This document shows positions 15,977 to 23,569 of a stretch of DNA of 39,119 nucleotides, piece by piece. Position 1 is the first letter of the stretch. Each line of letters opens with the position of its first letter. Both the position numbers and the translations under genes were made by a program. A model generated the notes under the pieces. It ran no database searches and had not been told where the DNA came from. It saw only the letters and a list, made by a program, of their open reading frames with translations. Source of the stretch: Bacillota bacterium (lineage in GTDB: Bacteria > Bacillota > Clostridia > Lachnospirales > Lachnospiraceae). The DNA is taken from NCBI GenBank assembly GCA_023392995.1, contig JAEWMZ010000438.1, positions 1 through 39,119 on the forward strand, written 5' to 3'.

Positions 15977-17461
15977 TTATATTAGAAACGTAGTAGACAG
16001 CTCCGCGCTAAACATATATGCGGGACTATATTTATCACATCCGTCAATAAACACTTCCGCAGTCCAATATTTGATCGGATACGGAATGTTTACTCCTTGT
16101 CCAAGCATAATATTACGGGTGACATCGTACATGGCATCGCTATCATAACCCTCGCGTTTGTGCATAGCATCCATATCACCGGAAAAGGTTGCATATGCAA
16201 ACTCAGAGATGAATGGCTGGCCTGCCTTTCCATCGTTTTGTGGTACGAAATCAAAATAGATAAAGCCTTCCGGCACAGGGGTATCTGCTCTCATAAACCG
16301 ACCCCAAAAACCATGCCACGGACCAACATCCACGCATAATCCATAATGGTGCATCAATAGAACATCGTAGTCAAGATCCGATTTATACTCCTTCATATCG
16401 TCCAGAATAAGAAAAAGCTTCTTACGAACCTCTAGATCTGCCAAGTCATCACCTTCTCGCCCGATAAAGCGTAGGGAGGACCTTTTCTTATACTCAAAAC
16501 TATCTACTTTAAAGTCCTTTTGCTGCTTCTGAACCATCTCCGGCATAAACAATGCCCATTGTACTCCCGCGTCGCAATCCTTTAAGTAATTGATGTATCC
16601 ATATAAATCTACGCCAAGTATTCCAAATTGACCCGTTGGAGTGCCCGCAATGATTTCGCGAACTCTACGTTCCCGCATTGCAGAAAAATCACGAAACACA
16701 CTGCCAACTGTTTCACGAAGCCTCTCATCGGCCGATCCTCCCGACAATTCCTCATCAAATCGGTCTAACGCTTTGAACACTGCCCCATTGACCAGACCAG
16801 ACGGTTCCAGCTCCTTCAAATATGAGCGAAGCTGTGCATTCTGTTCTTTGAACCGTGCAAATACGCCCTGCATCAAAACCTGTTCATTTTCAGCGAGTTT
16901 TTCGTCACCCCATTGGGAATCATCCAGTACCCACTCGGTTAACGCATCAAAAACGCCCGGATTTTGTCCTCTTGCGTTAAGTGCCCAGCTAACAATTCGA
17001 TTGTATTGTTCAGCAGTCGTCTGTTTCTCGCTCTCATTCCCTTCGAAATCTCTCCAATAAAACTCATCAATCAATTTACGTGACATATCAAATCCTCCTT
17101 GAATGGTAACGTTAATTGACAGCGGATAAAAATGCTTCATCCTTCCCCGCTGCACTTTAGATGGAGGCATGCCATGAAACCGTGTGAACGCCTTTGAAAA
17201 ACTTTCCTGCGTATCATATTGATAACGCATTGCCACATCAATGATTTTGCTGTTTGGCTGCAGTAAATCTTGTGCTGCTAAGCTCATTCGTCTATTACGA
17301 ATGTACTCGCCTATGGTCAAACCCATTACCAAATGGAATATAAGCTGAAAATGGGAGCTTGATGTATAGGAATGGTTTGCTAATTCATCAAGGTTAATAT
17401 CGTCGGTCAAGTGCTGTTCAATGTAATCAATTGCTTTTGACAGGCATTGTATCCAGTTCAC
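15977..17461 (-). CDS. AraC family regulator with long insert and GyrI-like domain
   Basis: 494 residues from the GTG at 17461, chosen because AAAGGAGGTG lies 5 nt upstream; the longer frame to 17578 has no site. Residues 1-108 are the AraC helix-turn-helix pair (IDYIEQHLTDDINLDELANHSYTSSSHFQ..GEYIRNRRMSLAAQDLLQ, then YDTQESFSKAFTRFHGMPPSKVQ). Residues about 130-300 are a helical middle region with no recognised family (LIDEFYWRDFEGN...). The C-terminal part (about 320-490) is GyrI-like (SFEYKKRSSLRFIGREGDD...FIYFDFVPQN). It probably senses a small molecule and controls at least its own operon with the GyrI-like protein downstream. Confidence 0.85.
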   Translation of the reverse strand: MNWIQCLSKAIDYIEQHLTDDINLDELANHSYTSSSHFQLIFHLVMGLTIGEYIRNRRMSLAAQDLLQPNSKIIDVAMRYQYDTQESFSKAFTRFHGMPPSKVQRGRMKHFYPLSINVTIQGGFDMSRKLIDEFYWRDFEGNESEKQTTAEQYNRIVSWALNARGQNPGVFDALTEWVLDDSQWGDEKLAENEQVLMQGVFARFKEQNAQLRSYLKELEPSGLVNGAVFKALDRFDEELSGGSADERLRETVGSVFRDFSAMRERRVREIIAGTPTGQFGILGVDLYGYINYLKDCDAGVQWALFMPEMVQKQQKDFKVDSFEYKKRSSLRFIGREGDDLADLEVRKKLFLILDDMKEYKSDLDYDVLLMHHYGLCVDVGPWHGFWGRFMRADTPVPEGFIYFDFVPQNDGKAGQPFISEFAYATFSGDMDAMHKREGYDSDAMYDVTRNIMLGQGVNIPYPIKYWTAEVFIDGCDKYSPAYMFSAELSTTFLI

Positions 17462-17670
17462 AGGAGCACCTCCTTTCAAGGAATATTTTACAAAATCATG
17501 ACCTAGAAAGTCATGTCTTAAAATACGATGATTTGTCATCCTATAATATAAATTTTCTACAAGTCTATTAACAAACACTCAACTGCATACTATTCAGCTC
17601 ATAGCTGTACAGAGGATAAGCCATTCTTGGATCATACATTAAATTTTTATATAGTCGAAAAATTATCCCA

Positions 17671-17880
17671 TCAAGCCCATTCATCGTATTGTTTCACTTC
17701 AGTACCTTTACTTCCCTTTGTTATTGAAAAACCTTTTTGCGAATCAATCTTTGCTTTTGATAATCCTCGTAAATTCTTCCATAGCATTTCTTGATAGGAA
17801 AAGTATACCAAAGGAAGTGATATTCGAAAAGAGCATAAAGGCAATTTCATAGCTATTTTACATTTTATTTCATTTGACAA
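17671..17880 (-). CDS. Doubtful short open frame
   Basis: A 69-codon frame lacking a convincing ribosome binding site at either Met (17880 or 17787). The last 35 residues (GLSKAKIDSQKGFSITKGSKGTEVKQYDEWA) look protein-like in composition, so it may be the relic of a longer gene's C-terminus. No family was recognised. Nothing else is seen in 17579-17914. Confidence 0.2.
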   Translation of the reverse strand: MSNEIKCKIAMKLPLCSFRISLPLVYFSYQEMLWKNLRGLSKAKIDSQKGFSITKGSKGTEVKQYDEWA

Positions 17881-17914
17881 TCATAATTAACGTTTTACGA
17901 AAACCTAATCCAAA

Positions 17915-19153
17915 CTATGCTCTAAATGGTTTAACCTCATCAGATTGCCCGTAAACAATAAAACCATAGTATCCTACATTTTGTAATGTATCTAAAAACT
18001 TAGCAAGTTTTTTAGGTTTTTCAAATAAAGCAACATCATATTTTCTGCTCAATTCTTCTCTAAATTCATTTGCCTCAATTACTTTAGAACCCTCATATAT
18101 TACTGCTATTCTCTCTTTGCATCTGGGAATCTTAAATCCATTATCTTTTAAAATTCCAAATATTCTCTCAAAACCAATGCTAAACCCAACTGCCGATACG
18201 CTCTTGTCAATAAACTTGCCAATAAGATTATCATATCTGCCACCACCCGCGATAGCGCCTTTAAAATCTTTACTAATAATTTCAAATACAGTACCTGTAT
18301 AGTAACCTTGCCCCCTCACCAATGATAGGTCAAATATAATATCAAATTTACCACCAGAAAGTATTTTAACAGATGTTATTATCTTTTCTATGCTTTCAAT
18401 CTTTGCAGCATCAGTCACTTTAGTTTTTACATAATCCAGTGTAAGGGGTAGATTGCTTAAAACCTCTACCAAGCCAGCAATACATTGTTCATCGTATTCT
18501 TTTTCTTTTAGTTCTTCCTCTACTCCAGAAACACCTATCTTGTCTAGCTTATCAAAAGTAATGCACACTGAGGGTAATTCAGATTCTTTAAAACCTAAAA
18601 CAATCAGTAAATCATTTAATATACCTCTATCATTAATCCTAACGGAAAAATCAGATAATCCGATGTTAAGCAATGCTTTTGCAGTAACAGTAATAAGTTC
18701 AATTTCAGAGTTACGTGAGTCTGACCCTATGATATCTATATCACATTGCATGAATTCTCTTAGACGCCCCTTTTGAGGTCTTTCTGCACGATATACTTTA
18801 TCAATCTGAATACATTTGAACGGTATAATCAATTTGTTACGATTATTCGCATAATACCTGCTAAGTGGTAGAGTTAAATCATATCGCAGACCCATATCAC
18901 ACAATTCGCCGGGTATCTTATCCTCTAATGCAGCATCTAATTTATCCCCACGTTTTAATATTTTAAAAATCAAATTTAAATTATCCCCGCCCTCTGACTT
19001 ATTAAGATTTTCAATATCTTCAATAGATGGGGTCATTATTCTTGTAAATCCATTAGCTTTGTAAACCTCTAGTATAGCATTTTGTAAATAATCCCTCAAA
19101 GCTACCTCTTGGGGTAGATAATCATTTGTACCTTTAACAGTATTAATTTTCAT
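17915..19153 (-). CDS. hisS: Histidyl-tRNA synthetase, divergent form
   Basis: 412 residues, close to the usual bacterial length of about 420. Class II synthetase motifs are present: N-terminal KGTNDYLPQE, motif 1 region GFTRIMTPSIED, motif 2 YRAERPQKGRLREFMQCDID (121-140) with the paired arginines, the HisA motif SLVRGQGYYTGTVFE (277-291, with R280), GGGRYDNL (303-310) and motif 3 AVGFSIGFER (321-330). A C-terminal anticodon-binding-like domain follows (345-412). The HisA motif reads RGQGYYTG rather than the commoner RGLDYYTG. HisZ, the catalytically dead paralog, is less likely because the motifs are intact and no hisG or other his gene is adjacent. AAAAGGAG lies 12 nt before the ATG. Expression is controlled by the His leader at 19178-19339. 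Confidence 0.85.
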   Translation of the reverse strand: MKINTVKGTNDYLPQEVALRDYLQNAILEVYKANGFTRIMTPSIEDIENLNKSEGGDNLNLIFKILKRGDKLDAALEDKIPGELCDMGLRYDLTLPLSRYYANNRNKLIIPFKCIQIDKVYRAERPQKGRLREFMQCDIDIIGSDSRNSEIELITVTAKALLNIGLSDFSVRINDRGILNDLLIVLGFKESELPSVCITFDKLDKIGVSGVEEELKEKEYDEQCIAGLVEVLSNLPLTLDYVKTKVTDAAKIESIEKIITSVKILSGGKFDIIFDLSLVRGQGYYTGTVFEIISKDFKGAIAGGGRYDNLIGKFIDKSVSAVGFSIGFERIFGILKDNGFKIPRCKERIAVIYEGSKVIEANEFREELSRKYDVALFEKPKKLAKFLDTLQNVGYYGFIVYGQSDEVKPFRA

Positions 19154-19177
19154 ATTTTATAATTCTCCTTTTCTCTA

Positions 19178-19299
19178 AAAATAGCAATAGCCACAGGTGT
19201 TATCCCTGTGGCTAAATATATAATCAAATATACCTATCAATCACCAGGATAACCACAATAAGCGATTAATCCAGTGATGTAGTATCATTGGCTAATCGC
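19178..19299 (-). promoter_or_regulatory. Histidine attenuator: pause, antiterminator and terminator hairpins
   Basis: On the minus strand, in order: a pause-type stem GCGATTA..CCA / TGG..TAATCGC (19289-19299 with 19262-19273); strand 2 GTTATCCTGGTG (19243-19254), which can pair 11 of 12 positions with strand 3 CACAGGGATAAC (19200-19211); and the terminator TAGCCACAGG / CCTGTGGCTA (19189-19215), followed by TTGCTATTTTT (19178-19188). Strand 3 overlaps the terminator's 5' arm, so antiterminator and terminator exclude each other. The His-codon segment ATCACCA also pairs with TGGTGAT next to strand 2, so a ribosome stalled at His codons would free strand 2. Confidence 0.85.
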
Positions 19300-19339
19300 A
19301 GATAATATGGTGATGATGGTGTTTAATAATAAATAGCAT
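19292..19339 (-). CDS. His-rich leader peptide of the synthetase attenuator
   Basis: A 15-residue open frame, MLFIIKHHHHHIICD, with five consecutive His codons (CAC CAT CAT CAC CAT) and a TAG stop. A GGAGG at 19350-19354 lies 10 nt before the ATG. The stop codon lies in the 5' arm of the pause hairpin. In the same way as hisL of enterobacteria, its translation is expected to measure charged tRNA-His. It lies 138 nt upstream of the synthetase start. Confidence 0.9.
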   Translation of the reverse strand: MLFIIKHHHHHIICD

Positions 19340-19371
19340 AGCAATCGTTCCTCCATAGAGTAATTTTAATA

Positions 19372-19401
19372 AGTGTAAAACATACGTTTTAGAAATGTCA
19401 A
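19372..19401 (-). promoter_or_regulatory. Promoter of the attenuated histidyl-tRNA synthetase
   Basis: On the minus strand a perfect -35 TTGACA (19396-19401), 18 nt, TACACT (19372-19377). Transcription would start near 19365, about 10 nt before the leader-peptide GGAGG, giving a leader of about 210 nt. Confidence 0.65.
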
Positions 19402-19452
19402 TACTTATTTTTACAATCAGAAGAAATATATACAGTTTGCTTTGAAATATGC

Positions 19453-19680
19453 TTACATCGTTGCTTTTTGGCTTTGTTCCAAATACTGCTCCGGTCGTTG
19501 CAATATCTCGTCATTCCTATTTGACTTCCTATATTTAATCTCCGCATTTATTGCTAAATATTTTTCCGCATAACTAACAGAATGCATTCTTTTTTTTACA
19601 CCACTATATTAATTATTTCCATATAATTCACCTGTATCGTACCAATTTCCCTTGTGCTGGTATTCTTCTTTCAACAATTT
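19453..19680 (-). pseudogene. Possible gene relic with one in-frame stop
   Basis: One minus-strand frame reads KLLKEEYQHKGNWYDTGELYGNN, stop (TAA at 19609-19611), then YSGVKKRMHSVSYAEKYL and on for 37 more residues to a stop at 19453. Composition is protein-like on both sides of the stop, as expected if a GAA became TAA. The second part (44 residues from the ATG at 19587) has no clear ribosome binding site. No family was recognised. It fills most of the gap between the SDR gene and the hisS promoter. Confidence 0.3.
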
Positions 19681-20473
19681 ATCTATGTAACTTTTTATTT
19701 CTTTTCTTTGTAAAATTAATTGCTAATTTATATAACATTTTTCTTGGAAGAATATGAGCCACAAAGCGAACTATCTTTGCTTCCATGCCGGGGACACACA
19801 CCACTTTTCCTTTTTTCAAATCTTTCATAGCCATACTGACAATATCCTCTGGTGAAGAAAATTTCATAAACCCTTTTTTCTTCTTTATAACGTTCATTCC
19901 TGCACTTTCATGAAAATCAGTATCGATGAAACCTGGGCATACCACCTGAAGCTTAATACCTGATTTCTCAAGCTCCATGTAGAGTCCTTCTGTAAGATTA
20001 ATAATAAACAGCTTTGTTGAAGAATATAATACATTTCTCGGCATTACAGCAAAAGCGCCATCCGACGATATGTTAATGACTGTTCCTCGACTTCTTACCA
20101 GCATTTTCTTTAGAATATACTGTGTTAAAATAACCACCACATTCATTTGCAAGAACATAATTCTATCCATTTCTTCTCTCGTCGTTTCTGCAAATACTGG
20201 TTTTAAACCAAATCCTGCATTGTTAACCAGCACTTCAATTTCATCTTCCACGATTTCATCAAGAAGATCATTCAAACCATCCTGATTTGCCAAGTCTACT
20301 ATCAGAACTTTGATCTTAATATGGTATGTTTGTTCAATGTCGTTAGCATTGTACTTAATCTTGTCTTCCCGCCTTCCCGTAATGATAAGATTATATCCTT
20401 TCTTTGCAAACTCTTTTGCATATGCCAAACCAAGTCCACTTGTTGCTCCAGTTATTAATGCTACATTTGTCAT
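19679..20473 (-). CDS. Short-chain dehydrogenase/reductase (SDR)
   Basis: 264 residues, classical SDR. The Rossmann motif is TGATSGLG (9-16); D60 is followed by the NNAG motif (84-87), N111, S136/S137, and the catalytic Y150-S-S-T-K154; PG follows in VVCPGFIDTDFH. The GRREDK after beta-2 suggests NADP preference. The C-terminus is basic (KRNKKLHR) after a hydrophobic helix, as in membrane-associated SDRs of the DltE/YqjQ-like kind. The substrate is unknown. AAGGAG lies 7 nt before the ATG. It lies 96 nt downstream of the TetR gene on the same strand, with matching candidate operators upstream of both. Confidence 0.92.
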   Translation of the reverse strand: MTNVALITGATSGLGLAYAKEFAKKGYNLIITGRREDKIKYNANDIEQTYHIKIKVLIVDLANQDGLNDLLDEIVEDEIEVLVNNAGFGLKPVFAETTREEMDRIMFLQMNVVVILTQYILKKMLVRSRGTVINISSDGAFAVMPRNVLYSSTKLFIINLTEGLYMELEKSGIKLQVVCPGFIDTDFHESAGMNVIKKKKGFMKFSSPEDIVSMAMKDLKKGKVVCVPGMEAKIVRFVAHILPRKMLYKLAINFTKKRNKKLHR

Positions 20474-20497
20474 ATTCCTTCTCCTTATTTTGTTGTT

Positions 20498-20532
20498 ATT
20501 GAATTTTAGTCATTGACTATTATTCATTCAAT
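20498..20532. promoter_or_regulatory. Candidate TetR operator upstream of the SDR gene
   Basis: The outer arms ATTGAAT / ATTCAAT (20498-20504, 20526-20532) enclose a perfect palindrome TAGTCA-T-TGACTA (20507-20519). The word TCATTGAC is shared, as GTCAATGA, with the region upstream of the tetR-type gene. Between this and 20570 lies a strong GC hairpin TACCCCGGA / TCCGGGGTA with no U tract on the minus strand. Confidence 0.35.
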
Positions 20533-20569
20533 ATTTATTTTTTTACCCCGGACTATTCCGGGGTATCTA

Positions 20570-21133
20570 CTAACTTAATAATAGCTTTATCATTGATATT
20601 GCCTTTTCTGCTTTTTCTTCTGAACTAAAAGAATCATCATTTACAATGGGGGATTGTCCGTATACTATAAATTTTGAAACGGTATCAGGGTCTTTTACAT
20701 TTAGCAATCCTCTCTCATTTAATCTGACTATAAATTGTTTCATATATGGTTGAAATTTTTCATTCATAATTATTTCTAACTGTTTATGGAATAATTTATT
20801 TCCACCTTTATGGTAAAAATCATGGTATTTTTCTTTACCATCACTGTTAATAAATACAGCAAAGATTTTCTTGAAATATGCCTCTAATGATTCTTCCTCA
20901 CCCTCTAAAACTGCTATTAAAGGGGCCGCACATTCGTCCGCATACATTGTAGTTGCATATTCAAATAATTCATATTTTGATTTAAAATAATTGTAGCATA
21001 GACCTGGTACAACATTAACAGCCATGGCAATATCTTTTATCGATGTTGCTTCATACCCCTTTTCTGCAAATAACCTCATAGCAGTATCTACAATTTCTCG
21101 TTTTCTAACTTCAGGTTCTTTTGATATTCTCAT
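20570..21133 (-). CDS. TetR/AcrR family transcriptional regulator
   Basis: 187 residues from the ATG at 21133 (GGAGG 5 nt upstream; the GTG at 21139 lies within that site). The N-terminal helix-turn-helix is KREIVDTAMRLFAEKGYEATSIKDIAMAVNVVPGLCYNYFKSKYELFEY (about 11-60), the standard TetR DNA-binding domain. The C-terminal ligand and dimer part (65-187) is unspecific. It probably represses itself and the SDR gene downstream. Confidence 0.93.
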   Translation of the reverse strand: MRISKEPEVRKREIVDTAMRLFAEKGYEATSIKDIAMAVNVVPGLCYNYFKSKYELFEYATTMYADECAAPLIAVLEGEEESLEAYFKKIFAVFINSDGKEKYHDFYHKGGNKLFHKQLEIIMNEKFQPYMKQFIVRLNERGLLNVKDPDTVSKFIVYGQSPIVNDDSFSSEEKAEKAISMIKLLLS

Positions 21134-21166
21134 TTCCACCTCCGATAATAAGCAGTATATTATTCC

Positions 21167-21202
21167 ATTGACCGTTTGTCAATGATTATTTATCAATGAA
21201 TA
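21167..21202. promoter_or_regulatory. Candidate TetR operator upstream of the regulator
   Basis: A perfect inverted repeat ATTGAC-CGTTT-GTCAAT (21167-21183) is followed by a further TATCAATGAATA (21191-21202). It lies 34-69 nt upstream of the regulator's ATG. The GTCAATGA word recurs at 20507-20519. Confidence 0.4.
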
Positions 21203-21321
21203 CTTATTTCCAATCTTATAAGGCTTTCAACAGGACTCGGAAGTTCTTCCGAATACTGTGCAGTATGATTATTCACTGAATATATATAAACGAAAAAGAC
21301 GAAAAAAGAACGTTACTTTTC

Positions 21322-21403
21322 TGTAACAGTTATAGTAAAAACTGGTGGTATGATCAATATTCAAAAGTTATAGAATATTAAAAGTACCCTTTAAACTGTT
21401 ACA
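21322..21403. repeat. Widely spaced inverted 10-mers in the XRE upstream region
   Basis: TGTAACAGTT (21322-21331) and its exact complement AACTGTTACA (21394-21403), with a third partial match CTAACAGTTAAC at about 21419-21430. They may be binding sites for a regulator, such as the XRE protein itself. The rest of 21134-21507 holds the candidate TetR site and the XRE promoter. Confidence 0.35.
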
Positions 21404-21449
21404 TTTTCAGTATCGCAACTAACAGTTAACAAAAGAAAGGGCTGGTTTA

Positions 21450-21478
21450 TTGATATTATATGATATTTCCATTATGAT
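21450..21478 (+). promoter_or_regulatory. Promoter of the XRE regulator
   Basis: TTGATA (21450-21455), 17 nt, TATGAT (21473-21478), 29 nt upstream of the ATG at 21508. Confidence 0.6.
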
Positions 21479-21507
21479 ATTGGTATTAACCGGAAGGAGC
21501 ATTACAT

Positions 21508-22203
21508 ATGAAATTTGCAGACAAATTAGAAAGACTTCGTAAAACTCGAGGGTTCTCACAAGAGAATATTGCAGAAAAATGCCATGTCAGCAGACAGGCA
21601 GTGTCCAAATGGGAATCCGGCAATTCATTACCCGATATTGATAATTTAATCATAATAGGACAGCTTTTTGGTGTTAGCCTTGATTATCTAGTTAATGATA
21701 AGATTGAAGAATTGATACCATTATCCTCTGTCAATTATTCGAACAATACAGAAGATAGTATATTAAATTCAGTAATAAGACAATGGTGCCATATACAGTT
21801 TAACTTTATAGAGTATTCTTTTAGTGACGGATGGAAAATAAAAATACTTGGGTACGATGATAAATATTTTTATGGGAAAAGATTATATCATGGACGTACT
21901 AAATGGTGTATTATAAAAAGAAATGCTGTAAAATCTTATGACTTAATCCAAATGTCTGAAAATAAAGAGAAGGAATACGATATAGAAGAATCCAATGCAG
22001 ATTTTAATCTGGTTATCGAAAAAATAAATAGTACGAGATGCATATTTAAGAGGGACTGTGACGAATGGACGAGATTCTTAATTGGCGGCGATGAAATAAA
22101 AGGCATTCTGCAAAGCTATGATTGTGGAATTTTAAATATAAAAAAAGGCAAAAAGATGCGCATTGCAGATATAACTGATATGGTTTATTTAAGCGAATTA
22201 TAA
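21508..22203 (+). CDS. XRE family helix-turn-helix regulator
   Basis: 231 residues. The N-terminal XRE domain (1-62) is FADKLERLRKTRGFSQENIAEKCHVSRQAVSKWESGNSLPDIDNLIIIGQLFGVSLDYLV. The remaining 165 residues (about 75-231) have a mixed alpha/beta pattern with repeated strand-like segments (WKIKILGYDDKYFYGKRL, WCIIKRNAVKSYDLIQM, GILQSYDCGILNIKKGKKMRIADITDMVYL) and no recognised family; they may be a sensor domain. AAGGAG lies 8 nt before the ATG. This is an isolated plus-strand gene. The stop is followed 20 nt later by the GyrI-like relic on the other strand. Confidence 0.88.
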   Translation: MKFADKLERLRKTRGFSQENIAEKCHVSRQAVSKWESGNSLPDIDNLIIIGQLFGVSLDYLVNDKIEELIPLSSVNYSNNTEDSILNSVIRQWCHIQFNFIEYSFSDGWKIKILGYDDKYFYGKRLYHGRTKWCIIKRNAVKSYDLIQMSENKEKEYDIEESNADFNLVIEKINSTRCIFKRDCDEWTRFLIGGDEIKGILQSYDCGILNIKKGKKMRIADITDMVYLSEL

Positions 22204-22222
22204 AACAGGCTCCATGGAGATT

Positions 22223-22338
22223 AGCTCCTTTTTCCAGGTGAGAGGTATTTCCGTGTATCCAACCAATTCCCATTAGACAATCGGGAATGTCACGGCAGGA
22301 GAATCCATTAGGAACATTTGCATCCGGCTTGGCAAATA
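22223..22338 (-). pseudogene. Relic of a GyrI-like gene
   Basis: 116 bp that match 15612-15727 in the GyrI-like gene with about nine differences by eye (roughly 92% identity). It translates to AKPDANVPNGFSCRDIPDC and LMGIGWIHGNTSHLEKGA, nearly the residues of the intact protein, and both ends stop abruptly. There is no start and the flanking sequence is unrelated, so it is a duplicated or recombined fragment. Confidence 0.85.
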
Positions 22339-22403
22339 GCGAAATCGCAAGAATGGCAAAGATTCATGGTATCAAATGATTTATAATAACCGCTGAAATG
22401 GGT

Positions 22404-22448
22404 AAAAAAAGACCTGCGACGGGGCAGTTTAATGCCCTATCCAGGTCT
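22404..22448 (-). terminator. Terminator downstream of degV
   Basis: On the minus strand AGACCTG..GGGCA pairs with TGCCC..CAGGTCT around the loop TTAAAC and is followed by TTTTTTT (22404-22410). It is also followed on the plus strand by GAGTTTTT, so it may be bidirectional. The 95 nt between the degV stop and this hairpin are unusually G/C-rich and could fold (CGAGG pairs with CCTCG). Confidence 0.75.
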
Positions 22449-22544
22449 GAGTTTTTAGATTCTTTCGCATTATTTTCTACTGTCGACGAGGATAATTCGA
22501 GTTACCACAAGGATAAGACGGGGCACCTCGGGACACATCTGCCT

Positions 22545-23381
22545 TTAATACACCGTTATAATCCCGCCATCATTGGCATAAAGAGAACTTACACCTGCAG
22601 TATCCACAATAAAGCAATCCTTAAAAGGAACTCTCTTCAATACCTCAGCCTTAAAAAACTCTGCTCTCTCCCTGTTGTTACAATGTGAAATAGCAAGAAT
22701 CTTCTCTGTTGGCTTGATCACATCTGCTTCAACACACTTTGCCATCAGGTTCACAGCCTTTGTAATTCCTCTTGCTTGGTCAATCTTACAGATTGTTCCT
22801 TCCGGTGTTGCACCCATAACAGGCTTGATATTTAATGCACTTGCAAGAATTGCCTGAATTCCTGTCAATCTTCCATTCTTACGTAACGTATCCAGAGACT
22901 CCAGCACAAACTTTGTCTTTAGCCCATCCCGGAAAGCATTCACCTTTTCAACGACAGCTTCAAAGGTCTGTTTTGCCTCCACCAATTCTTTGATCTTCAT
23001 TGCAATCAGCGTCTGTCCAACCGATGCAGAACGGGAATCAAATACTTCTATCTTCTTCCCCGGATGATCTTCTATATAGAGTTTTTTTGCTAACTCTGCA
23101 CTATTATAGGAGCCACTTAATTGTGAGGATAAGGTAACCACAAAGATATCACCGTCAATATCAAAGTACTTCATATAATCCTCCGGAGATGGACATGCGG
23201 ATTTGGGACTGTGAGGACATGCTTTAACTCTTTCTAAAAAATCCTTCTGGTTAAAGGTCTCATCATCAATAATTGAAACATCATCTACAATCAAAGTTAA
23301 AGGGACTAGCTTAAAATGGGGATCGGATTTCAGTGCTTCCGGTAAATCGGTACAGCTATCTCCTATAATTCTATATGACAT
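22545..23381 (-). CDS. DegV family fatty-acid-binding protein (FakB-like)
   Basis: 278 residues with the DegV fold: IIGDSCTDLPEALK at the N-terminus, the EDY..PSPEDYMKYF segment, TLSSQLSGSYNSAELA (the conserved fatty-acid-carboxylate loop), VFDSRSASVGQ, and C-terminal DTAGVSSLYANDGGIITVY. Proteins of the family present fatty acids to FakA kinase for phosphorylation. No fakA is in the window. AGGAGG lies 7 nt before the ATG. It is monocistronic, with its own promoter about 160 nt upstream and terminator at 22404. Confidence 0.93.
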   Translation of the reverse strand: MSYRIIGDSCTDLPEALKSDPHFKLVPLTLIVDDVSIIDDETFNQKDFLERVKACPHSPKSACPSPEDYMKYFDIDGDIFVVTLSSQLSGSYNSAELAKKLYIEDHPGKKIEVFDSRSASVGQTLIAMKIKELVEAKQTFEAVVEKVNAFRDGLKTKFVLESLDTLRKNGRLTGIQAILASALNIKPVMGATPEGTICKIDQARGITKAVNLMAKCVEADVIKPTEKILAISHCNNRERAEFFKAEVLKRVPFKDCFIVDTAGVSSLYANDGGIITVY

Positions 23382-23540
23382 TCTTCATCCTCCTGTTCTT
23401 GCTATAAACTAATCTATAAAACCATTATTTTCTTTCCATATAAGTTAAAATCCTAGGGTATATCCCATAAATTTCCTAATATTGTATTCTCAATCACATC
23501 ATCAAGTTTTGACACTCTGTTATATGGTTTTCATTACTAT

Positions 23541-23569
23541 ATAATATCATAAACATATCCCTATATCAA
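23541..23569 (-). promoter_or_regulatory. Putative degV promoter
   Basis: On the minus strand TTGATA (23564-23569), 17 nt, TATTAT (23541-23546). The leader would be about 150 nt. Nothing else could be identified in 23382-23739. Confidence 0.45.

Noticed and set aside
17915..19153. HisZ (ATP phosphoribosyltransferase regulatory subunit)
   Set aside because: Class II motifs 2 and 3 and the HisA arginine are present, a C-terminal anticodon-like domain follows, and no his biosynthesis gene is adjacent. Not fully excluded.
19189..19339. T-box leader upstream of hisS
   Set aside because: No T-box sequence (TGGNACCGCG) or specifier-loop arrangement is visible; the leader peptide and competing stems explain the region.
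20540..20570. Terminator between the TetR and SDR genes
   Set aside because: The GC hairpin is followed on the minus strand by A's, not U's, and on the plus strand the T-run precedes it.
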